From NCBI GenBank assembly GCA_002336405.1, contig DDEJ01000130.1, positions 1,734-15,356 of the forward strand: DNA of 13,623 bases, read 5' to 3'. This document shows positions 7,946 through 13,623 of the stretch, one piece after another. Under the pieces are notes generated by a model. That model saw only the letters and a program-made list of their open reading frames with translations. It ran no database searches and was not told the DNA's origin. The stretch comes from Rhodobacteraceae bacterium UBA1957. GTDB taxonomy: Bacteria; Pseudomonadota; Alphaproteobacteria; Rhodobacterales; Rhodobacteraceae. The position numbers were made by a program, and so were the translations under genes. Each line of letters opens with the position of its first letter. Position 1 is the stretch's first letter.

Positions 7946-8206
7946 ACCAATAGCCCGGCGGCATGCCTCCAGCCTTTCTAAACCAACTACAGCCAACAGG
8001 CGCAAACGCATCAACCTAAACTGTCGTCCTTTCGCTGGAAAATTCTTTTCTGATCAACTTCCAGAACAAAACATGCTATTTTCGCTGGGTTTCTTCCGGT
8101 CGACCAAAGGCGCATATCTTGTTTCGAGTGCGTCGGTCTGAAGCCCGTTTGTGCATCGTCATAGCAATCTCAAATCTGAAACCGTTGCGACCAACGCTTC
8201 AACGCC
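7946..8206. other. degraded spacer between the two transposase relics
   Basis: No coding frame, RNA gene or clear repeat is seen. The last 50 or so bases may be very eroded IS3 transposase sequence. It is probably mobile-element debris. Confidence 0.4.
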
Positions 8207-8476
8207 CAATATTGTTCAAATGACTATCAGAAAACCTTGCCCCAAAATACGGTCAGGGCATCGATGAGTGGTGAAAGCTATTACTAAGATAACGCCGCTG
8301 CTGAAACATTCTTCAAAACCAGCAAGGCTGAACAGATCTGGCGGCGTACTTGGCAAACACGACGGTCAGTTGAAATGGTAGGTTTTGAATACATCAACGG
8401 CTTTTACAATCCACGAAGCAGACACTCAGCACTGGGGTGCAACAGCCCTGACGCTTTTGAACGAAAGGTGGCTTAA
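8207..8476 (+). pseudogene. IS3-family transposase (OrfB/integrase core) C-terminal relic
   Basis: One plus-strand frame from 8207 to the stop at 8474-8476 reads as the C-terminal third of an IS3-type DDE transposase: 'QYCSNDYQKTL', 'RASMSGESYY', an in-frame TAA at 8285-8287, then 'DNAAAETFFKTSKAEQIW' (the family's DNA..E.FF.T.K.E, with the catalytic Glu at 8303-8305), 'RRTWQTRRSVEM', 'YINGFYNPRSRHSALG' and 'SPDAFERKVA'. In intact relatives 'SMSGKGNCYDNA' stands where the TAA occurs, so it is a nonsense mutation. Everything upstream of the second catalytic Asp is absent or unrecognisable; faint traces may reach back to about 8150. There is no intact ORF and it is certainly inactive. Confidence 0.88.
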
Positions 8477-8502
8477 ACCAGCATTTGCGCTGGCACAAAG
8501 AC

Positions 8503-8514
8503 GTGACAGGTCCA
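8503..8514 (+). repeat. possible right end of the IS3-family relic
   Basis: GTGACAGGTCCA ends in CA 38 nt after the transposase stop codon, about where the right terminal repeat of an IS3-family element should end (these elements begin TG and end CA). No matching left end was found, so this is an inference from position and the terminal CA. Confidence 0.35.
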
Positions 8515-8562
8515 ATATGATTTCAGCAAACAACGCAGCAGCAACTATGATACACAGAAGTC

Positions 8563-8577
8563 GTCGTATTGATTTCA
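8563..8577 (+). repeat. 15-nt direct repeat, copy 2
   Basis: Exact second copy of the repeat at 7304-7318, about 50 nt beyond the presumed right end of the IS3 relic. Between it and the selU start (8758) nothing else was recognised apart from the selU ribosome-binding site. Confidence 0.6.
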
Positions 8578-8757
8578 TTTTTCAACTCTGAACCAACGGG
8601 CTATCGCAGATCAGTGGCATAAAAATTAGCCACTAAGTCGCGGCGAAATCTGTACCAGCTGTTTGCGCCAGTCATCTGTTTAGCGGTGCGTCACCAGAGC
8701 TGCTTGGTTTGTCCGCTGAAACCAGCTAGAACGCCTACACACCCATAAAGGCACGAT

Positions 8758-9804
8758 ATGCTCCCCTTTACTCTTACGTCTCTGGCTGACCTTCAAAACC
8801 TCACCGTCGATACCATCATCGACGTCCGGGCACCGGCCGAGTATGCAGCCGACCATCTGCCCGGCGCGATCAATCTGCCCGTACTCAGTGATGCCCAACG
8901 CGCCGAAGTCGGCACGATCTATGCCAAAGTTAGCCCTTTTAACGCCCGTAAAATTGGCGGTGCACTGGTGGCACAAAACACTGCCACCCATCTGCAAGGC
9001 CCACTTGCACGTAAAGATGGCGCATGGCAGCCGCTAGTCTATTGCTGGCGCGGCGGGCAACGCTCTGGTGCTTTTGCCACCATCCTCGATCAAGTCGGAT
9101 GGCGCGTGCAGCTTCTCAAAGGGGGCTACCAAAACTACCGCCGTGAGGTCGTTAGAACCCTCTACAAGTCGCCACTGCCCCACCGCTTGATACTCATCGG
9201 CGGCAGCACTGGGACCGCCAAGACCGCTCTGTTGCACCAACTGGCCGGAAAGGGCGCACAGATCCTCGATATCGAAGCGACCGCCGCCCATCGTGGGTCG
9301 CTGTTTGGCCAGATCAGCACGGCACAACCCACGCAAAAAATGTTTGAAACCCGTATCGCAGAAGCACTGAGCAAGCTGAACCCCGACAAAATCACTTTTG
9401 TTGAGGCCGAAAGTAGCAAGATCGGTGAATGTCTGATCCCACCATCGCTCTGGGCTTTAATGACAGAGGCCCCCCGCATCGAAATCACCGCCGCGTTAGA
9501 CGCGCGCAGCAGTTTCCTTTGCCAAGCCTATGCAGATCTTACACAAGATAAAGCACTGATCAGCGTCCTGCTCAATAAACTGCGCCCCTATCACACCGGC
9601 GAGCGGATCGCCCAGTGGCATGCTCAGGCACAAACCAACGATTGGAAAACGCTGGCAGCTGGGCTGATCACAGATCACTATGATCCGCGCTATGCCAAAT
9701 CGGCGGCTGTCAAAGACGACCCGATTTACCGGATCAAACTATGTGATCTAAACCAGAGCACACTGGCCCAAACTGCCGACACATTGCACGCACAGTTCAC
9801 CTAA
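8758..9804 (+). CDS. selU: tRNA 2-selenouridine synthase (SelU/MnmH)
   Basis: This 348-residue cytoplasmic enzyme uses selenophosphate to replace sulfur with selenium in 5-substituted 2-thiouridine at wobble position 34 of certain tRNAs, in known homologues via a geranylated intermediate. Residues 1-130 form a rhodanese domain: IIDVRAPAEY (20-29), and the active-site loop YCWRGGQRS with Cys96, equivalent to Cys97 of E. coli. The C-terminal part is a P-loop domain with GGSTGTAKT (148-156). Its residue before the catalytic lysine is Ala instead of the usual Gly. Length is close to the approximately 364 residues of E. coli. The start ATG 8758 has AAAGG (8747-8751) 6 nt upstream. The 3' end overlaps by 8 nt with the convergent SelD fusion, the enzyme that supplies its selenophosphate. 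No selA, selB or selC is nearby. Confidence 0.95.
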   Translation: MLPFTLTSLADLQNLTVDTIIDVRAPAEYAADHLPGAINLPVLSDAQRAEVGTIYAKVSPFNARKIGGALVAQNTATHLQGPLARKDGAWQPLVYCWRGGQRSGAFATILDQVGWRVQLLKGGYQNYRREVVRTLYKSPLPHRLILIGGSTGTAKTALLHQLAGKGAQILDIEATAAHRGSLFGQISTAQPTQKMFETRIAEALSKLNPDKITFVEAESSKIGECLIPPSLWALMTEAPRIEITAALDARSSFLCQAYADLTQDKALISVLLNKLRPYHTGERIAQWHAQAQTNDWKTLAAGLITDHYDPRYAKSAAVKDDPIYRIKLCDLNQSTLAQTADTLHAQFT

Positions 9805-11962
9805 GGCCCACATGGCCGTTGCCTTTGGTCAACTGGCCGATGACATGGCCCATACAGCCCGCGGCACACAAGGCATCGATCACGGCAACACTCTGCTTGG
9901 CCGGCACCGCGGCCAACAATCCACCCGCCGTCTGCGGATCATATAGCAATGCGTCTGCTCCCCCCTCAATGGGCGCGTCCGTGCGGTTCACAAGCATCAA
10001 TGTCGACGCTACTCCCGCATCCGACAACGCCTGCGCCCCCGCATAAATTGGAATGGCCGCCTGCCACAATTCCGCATCCAGCCCCGACGCCTCACAGATA
10101 GCCTTGACATGCCCTGCCAATCCGAATCCAGTCACATCCGTCATCGCATGGGCAACTGGTGCCAACACCGCCGCTTCGCGGTCCTGCGCCTGCCCCATGA
10201 TAGCGAGAACGGCCGCCACAAACCGCCCGTGTGCGTGTCCCTCCATATCTGCCGCCAAGATAACGCCCGATCCAATCGGTCGCGTGAGAATCAGCACATC
10301 GCCGGGCTGTGCCCCGGAAACCGTCAACGGCATCGTATCCTTGCGCCCCGTTACGGTAAAGCCAATGGTCAGCTCAGCGCCCATAGTCGTATGCCCACCC
10401 ACCAGTTGCGCACCTGCCGCGCTCAGAACCTCGGTCGCAACCTGCGTGATCTCTGTCAGTGTCCTTGCCTGCAAATCAGCAGACATCTGTGGCACAACAA
10501 TCGACGCCAAACCGACCTGTGGCTGCGCCCCCATCGCCCAAACATCCCCCAAAGCATGTACTGCCGCAATCCGCGTCATTAGTGCAGGATCATCAATTAA
10601 GCTGCGCAAATGATCCGTACTGATCACTTGAAACGTGCCGTTGCTTTGGCGAAGCACTGCCGCATCGTCGCCCGCCCCCGTCACCACCTCGTCAAAAGGT
10701 AGCGCGATCTTGGTTAACGCCGAGGACAGCACGCCACGCCCCACTTTGGCTCCACACCCACCGCACAAAGGCTTGGCCGCCAATATTTCTGCCACGCCAG
10801 TCGCCAATTCCCCAGTCACTTTCGGCACCACCATCTTTGGCAGGTCGTTCAACCGGTTGATGAATGCCCGATCAATCCAGTCCTTCCAACGCCATATGAG
10901 CGGTCCTTTGAGAGTGAAACCAAATTTCTCAGCAATTGCAGATTGGCCACCCAAAGAAATCAATTTAAGGTAGTTTTTTTGCGGTCGCCATGTCTTGCGC
11001 GTATTGCCGCTCAGCGCCGCGCGCAAGTTATAATGTAATATTGGAGCTGCGCGCACAGCAAACACGCCTGCCTTGGGCCGCAAAGCATGCGGCATCACTG
11101 CACAATCGCCCACGGCAAACAGCGCCTTATCTCCAAGCACACCCAAATCAGCGCCTATTTCAATAAACCCATCCCGTTGGGGCAAATCGGTTTTGGCGAT
11201 CCATGTATGGGCAAACCCGCCTGCCGCACCAACACAAAAGCTCGCCGCAACCGGGTCATCCCCCTCCAGCAACAGCTGATCCGCTCTGACCTCAACCACC
11301 CTCGCACTGGTTTTAACCACAATTCCCAGATCGTCCATCGCCGACAGCATGCGCTGACGCGCCTGGCGGGTAACACCTGAAATCTGCGGCCCTAACTCGA
11401 TCACCGTGACACGTGGCCTCACGCCCGCAGCCTGCAATGCAAACGCCATCGCCATCGCCAGTTCACATCCCGCGACACCACCGCCGATCACGGCAACATC
11501 TGGCGCAACCTGACCCTGAGCTGCCGCCGCCAGAAAACTGCGCCACCTCGCGGCGTACACATCCAGAGGCTTCGCCCTGATCCCGTGTTCCGCAAACCCC
11601 GGAAGGTCGAGCTTAGCGGTAATGCCAACATCAAAAGATGCCAAGTCATAGGCCACGGGCGCGCGGCCTTGCAACATCACGTTTCGCTGTGCCCGATCAA
11701 TACCAATAGCCCTAGTCAAGATTAGCCGCGCGCCTGCATGACGACACAGTCGCACCAAATCAATCTCTAGATCATCGCGTCGGTAATGCCCGGCAACATG
11801 CCCCGGCAACATGCCCGTATAGGGCGCCATCGGTTCCGGATTGATAACTGTCAGTCGCGCGCCGGGTAACGGGTCCATACCCCAAGCCTTCAATACCAAA
11901 GCATGCGCATGCCCGCCACCAACCAAAACCAAGTCACGCGTATAGGGCACTATCTTCAGCAA
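9797..11962 (-). CDS. selD: FAD-dependent oxidoreductase / selenide, water dikinase (SelD) fusion
   Basis: 721 residues, two enzymes in one chain. Residues 1-385 are an NDH-2-like pyridine nucleotide-disulfide oxidoreductase fold: FAD motif LVGGGHAHAL (13-22), NAD(P) motif VIGGGVAGCE (158-167) and FAVGDCA (282-288). It may reduce or channel selenium to the partner domain. Residues 395-721 are SelD, which makes selenophosphate from selenide and ATP. Catalytic Cys403 and Lys406 lie in CGGCGAKVG, followed by GDDAAV (431-436), STDHLRSLIDDP, HALGDVWAMGAQP, TDVTGFGLAGH (608-618) and YDPQTAGGLL (674-683). The active residue is Cys, with no in-frame UGA, so no selenocysteine is needed to make it. The start is TTG at 11962 with a purine-rich AAGAGAG about 7 nt upstream. 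An ATG at 11969-11967 is out of frame by one base, so a sequencing or real indel at the start is possible. It converges on selU. Confidence 0.95.
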   Translation of the reverse strand: MLKIVPYTRDLVLVGGGHAHALVLKAWGMDPLPGARLTVINPEPMAPYTGMLPGHVAGHYRRDDLEIDLVRLCRHAGARLILTRAIGIDRAQRNVMLQGRAPVAYDLASFDVGITAKLDLPGFAEHGIRAKPLDVYAARWRSFLAAAAQGQVAPDVAVIGGGVAGCELAMAMAFALQAAGVRPRVTVIELGPQISGVTRQARQRMLSAMDDLGIVVKTSARVVEVRADQLLLEGDDPVAASFCVGAAGGFAHTWIAKTDLPQRDGFIEIGADLGVLGDKALFAVGDCAVMPHALRPKAGVFAVRAAPILHYNLRAALSGNTRKTWRPQKNYLKLISLGGQSAIAEKFGFTLKGPLIWRWKDWIDRAFINRLNDLPKMVVPKVTGELATGVAEILAAKPLCGGCGAKVGRGVLSSALTKIALPFDEVVTGAGDDAAVLRQSNGTFQVISTDHLRSLIDDPALMTRIAAVHALGDVWAMGAQPQVGLASIVVPQMSADLQARTLTEITQVATEVLSAAGAQLVGGHTTMGAELTIGFTVTGRKDTMPLTVSGAQPGDVLILTRPIGSGVILAADMEGHAHGRFVAAVLAIMGQAQDREAAVLAPVAHAMTDVTGFGLAGHVKAICEASGLDAELWQAAIPIYAGAQALSDAGVASTLMLVNRTDAPIEGGADALLYDPQTAGGLLAAVPAKQSVAVIDALCAAGCMGHVIGQLTKGNGHVGLR

Positions 11963-12086
11963 AGGCCATCTCTCTTTTTATCATAAATATTCAGGGGATT
12001 AGGGCATACGGCAACGTCGTCATCTATCCCGCGGTATAATGGCGAGGTGTACCGAAACGCTAGTGAAAATCCTATGTCGTCGAAAA

Positions 12087-12491
12087 TTAAAATGCACCTG
12101 ACGATGCAGCAAGATACAGCAATCTATAACGTTCATCAGTCCGCGCGTTGACGTCACCACCTGCTGACGGCAGGGTTTGGAACTTTACAGAAGTCCCAAA
12201 CGCAGCGGCAAAATGCAGCGATGTATAGCCTTTCCCAGTCCCCACCAATACGGCAGCACCAGCGGTTAGCAGGGCTAGAATACTTGCAGGGTTGCCATAC
12301 GTAGAAGCAAAGTGCAGTGGCGTCCTGCCACCGATCCTATTCCAAGCCATAATGTCTGCACCGCCGCCCAACTCAGCCTTCACATCCGCCTTTGTCGCAG
12401 TTTTCCGCCAATAATGGTCACACAGCTTGCCACATTCAGCCCCCGCCTGCGTTGCAATATTTATCAGTATTACTATAAGTGCAGTGCGCAT
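12087..12491 (-). CDS. small exported ankyrin-repeat protein, probably degenerating
   Basis: The frame is open from 12572. I prefer the internal ATG at 12491, because it gives a short secretion signal: MRTALIVILINIATQAGA, then ECGKLC. Longer versions starting at 12533 or 12572 cannot be excluded, and no start has a good ribosome site. The mature part (about 115 residues) has 'CDHYWRKTATKADVKAEL' and then two to three ankyrin repeats. Using the numbering from 12572, these are TPLHFASTYGNPASILALLTAGA (84-106, shown by its TPLHFA core), TSLHFAAAFG (117-126), and a damaged third repeat, GGDVNARTDERYRLLYLAAS, where the consensus would be 'TPLHLAA'. The stop falls inside that third repeat. Ankyrin repeats bind other proteins; no target is evident. 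The corrupted last repeat and missing ribosome site suggest decay, but the frame has not been interrupted earlier. Confidence 0.55.
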   Translation of the reverse strand: MRTALIVILINIATQAGAECGKLCDHYWRKTATKADVKAELGGGADIMAWNRIGGRTPLHFASTYGNPASILALLTAGAAVLVGTGKGYTSLHFAAAFGTSVKFQTLPSAGGDVNARTDERYRLLYLAASSGAF

Positions 12492-12625
12492 GGGCCAGTT
12501 AATAACCGTTATCTGGATAATATCTAGCTTCATCTGAATTGCGGAACGCAGAAGTAAATCGGTCGATTTCATACCAAGCTGTAATTATCAAACCACTGTG
12601 ACCGGGAGCCTCTATTTATCACCAC

Positions 12626-12796
12626 ATGACAGAACATAAGTCTCAAATAAAACGCATCAAGGCAGCCACAGAGCCATCCTTCTCACTACATGACCTAAGG
12701 CGCATCTTTGCCACGCACGCCAATGCACAAGGTGTGGAGTATGAGTATATCCGCAGGGCTTTGAACCACAAGTCAGGTGGCAGTGTGACATCTTAA
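12626..12796 (+). pseudogene. tyrosine recombinase (phage/island integrase) C-terminal relic
   Basis: A 56-codon plus-strand frame ends at TAA 12794-12796. It contains box II of the tyrosine-recombinase fold: LHDLRRIFATHAN (21-33, with the H-x-x-R pair His22 and Arg25), followed by 'YIRRALNHKSGG' (41-52), whose His48 is the second catalytic His or Trp position. The family normally continues 'DVT..YI', with the tyrosine nucleophile. Here 'SVTS' is followed directly by the stop, and after it 'CII', so the nucleophile is lost. The N-terminal DNA-binding and first catalytic Arg regions are not found upstream. The fragment is the trace of an integrated element, and lies between the ankyrin gene and the SMR-like/rhodanese pair. 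Confidence 0.8.
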
Positions 12797-12853
12797 TGTA
12801 TCATCTTTCAAATAGAGACCCTCAGGCCTGTGTTTCAGGCAGTAGCAGACGGG

Positions 12854-12868
12854 TATTATCAGTATTAT
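12854..12868 (+). promoter_or_regulatory. candidate -10 boxes upstream of the SMR-like/rhodanese pair
   Basis: Two TATTAT hexamers (12854-12859 and 12863-12868), each five of six to the sigma-70 -10 consensus, lie about 100 nt before the first start codon. No good -35 box is seen at the right distance, so confidence is low. The rest of 12797-12966 contains no gene that I recognise. Confidence 0.25.
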
Positions 12869-12966
12869 GATCCCAGTTAAGAAGGTGATATGATGGATGA
12901 AAAGGGCTGATGAGGCGGCTTGGCTTAATCAGTAAATGAAGTATGCCTCGGAGATAGGAGCCACCA

Positions 12967-13341
12967 ATGATAAAAACTCTGCTTCCATATTTGATTTTGA
13001 TCTTAGCTATTGGCCTTGGAACTGCCTCAAGCTCTTTTGCTAACAGTGCCAATGGGTTTACCAAAATAGTACCCTCGCTACTCTGTATGATCACAATTAT
13101 CCTTTGTATGTTTTGTTTATCACAGGTCATGAAATTTGTACCCGTTGGAATAACCTACGCATCGTATGCAGGTACTTGCATAGTAGCGACATCCGCTATC
13201 GGGGTGATTAAATTCAATCAAATCCCCAATATTCCTACAATAATTGGACTATGCTTAATCATTTTGGGTGTATTGACCGTAAACCTTCTGGGTCAGACGA
13301 CTACTGCAACTGATGTGGAAACTACTGAGGTCGTAGAATGA
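12967..13341 (+). CDS. SMR-like small four-helix membrane protein lacking the EmrE proton-site glutamate
   Basis: 124 residues with four predicted membrane helices (about 7-24, 34-52, 58-82, 88-109) and an acidic Thr/Glu/Val tail. It aligns without gaps, shifted by four residues, to the small multidrug resistance protein EmrE as I recall it: P7-Y8, G30-F31, P36, VPVGITY (58-64), G69, and GLCLIILGVLTVNLL (94-108). The residue at the place of the essential proton- and substrate-binding Glu14 is Gly18, and Trp63 is Tyr67; Tyr60 is kept (Tyr64). It is therefore unlikely to be a classical proton-driven drug pump. The start ATG 12967 has TAGGAG (12955-12960) 6 nt upstream. The stop overlaps the next start as ATGA, so it is made together with the exported rhodanese. 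It may be a membrane partner, or may carry a non-cationic substrate. Confidence 0.8.
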   Translation: MIKTLLPYLILILAIGLGTASSSFANSANGFTKIVPSLLCMITIILCMFCLSQVMKFVPVGITYASYAGTCIVATSAIGVIKFNQIPNIPTIIGLCLIILGVLTVNLLGQTTTATDVETTEVVE

Positions 13342-13623
13342 AAATCGTTAGAAAAACACATCTTGTCCAAAGGTATTTCGCAGCGCTTGTCCTCGCTATA
13401 GCTGGGCTTTTAGCACCTGTGGTTTGGGCCAGCGAGACCCAATCAATGGGATATGACCTATCGTCTACGGAATTGATGGCGCAGCAATCCAATGGCGTAG
13501 TTATCGTAGATATCAGGCGTAATGAGGAATGGAAAGATACCGGGATTATCGATGGTGCCGAGACTATTACCGCATTTACAAAAGCAGGTTCATTGCATCC
13601 AGATTTTCAGGTGAAATTTGCGA
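13338..13623 (+). CDS. exported rhodanese-like domain protein, 3' end beyond the window
   Basis: The first 95 residues are visible. They begin MKIVRKTHLVQRYFAA, a basic start and hydrophobic core typical of a Sec signal peptide, with probable cleavage after VWA near residue 31. A single rhodanese-type domain then begins: 'DLSSTELMAQQ', 'VVIVDIRRNEEWKDTGIIDGAE', the usual 'DVR...EW..GHI.GA' opening of the fold. The active-site loop that would carry the catalytic Cys lies past the window end, so sulfurtransferase activity cannot be judged. The ATG at 13338 overlaps the SMR-like stop (ATGA), so translation should be coupled. Location should be periplasmic. Function is unknown; handling of a sulfur species next to its membrane partner is the simplest inference. 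Confidence 0.85.
   Translation, partial: MKIVRKTHLVQRYFAALVLAIAGLLAPVVWASETQSMGYDLSSTELMAQQSNGVVIVDIRRNEEWKDTGIIDGAETITAFTKAGSLHPDFQVKFA

Noticed and set aside
9797..11962. Selenocysteine in SelD
   Set aside because: The active-site codon is an ordinary Cys (residue 403), with no in-frame TGA.
12034..12039. TATAAT on the plus strand as a promoter -10 box
   Set aside because: No -35 box at the right distance and no plus-strand gene follows; the nearest genes read leftward.
12826..12840. GCCTG/CAGGC hairpin as a terminator
   Set aside because: The stem is only 5 bp and no T-run follows.
12822..13130. 102-codon minus-strand frame opposite the SMR-like gene
   Set aside because: It is antisense to a well-supported gene and has no ribosome site or family resemblance.

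Overview
The window looks like a piece of a marine alphaproteobacterial chromosome, probably Rhodobacterales (Roseobacter group). This is inferred from moderate GC, codon usage, a SelD fused to an N-terminal flavoprotein, and the style of the decayed IS30 and IS3 transposases. No rRNA, tRNA or CRISPR array was found. Most of the length is ordinary, tightly packed metabolic genes, but three stretches (1-213, 6594-8757 and 11963-12966) hold gene and mobile-element debris.

Left part (1-6593, minus strand): a five-gene operon reads leftward. It starts with a membrane VTT/TVP38 domain fused to a lipoamide-dehydrogenase-like flavoprotein (6593-4443, TTG start). A YnjF-type CDP-alcohol phosphatidyltransferase follows with an ATGA overlap. 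Next comes an ABC importer of the YnjBCD type: binding protein, double-length permease and ATPase, spaced by 1 nt and by an ATGA overlap. Its substrate is unknown. Just beyond the ATPase, positions 1-194 carry a frameshifted, N-terminally truncated relic of a Gfo/Idh/MocA dehydrogenase.

Middle (6594-8757): 2.1 kb without an intact gene. It contains a strongly eroded IS30-family transposase on the minus strand and the C-terminal part of an IS3-family transposase on the plus strand. A 15-nt direct repeat lies outside the two relics.

Selenium pair (8758-11962): selU/mnmH (tRNA 2-selenouridine synthase, plus strand) and a FAD-oxidoreductase/SelD fusion (minus strand) converge with an 8-nt overlap of their 3' ends. 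SelD makes selenophosphate and SelU uses it to turn 2-thiouridine into 2-selenouridine at the tRNA wobble position. The SelD active site has Cys, not selenocysteine. No selA, selB or selC is in the window.

Right part (11963-13623): a degraded ankyrin-repeat protein (minus), a 56-codon tyrosine-recombinase relic (plus), then a plus-strand pair. The pair is a small SMR-type membrane protein that lacks the proton-coupling glutamate and key tryptophan of EmrE, translationally coupled (ATGA) to an exported rhodanese-like protein that runs off the window. The two most unusual units are this SMR-like/rhodanese pair and the VTT-flavoprotein/YnjF/YnjBCD operon.
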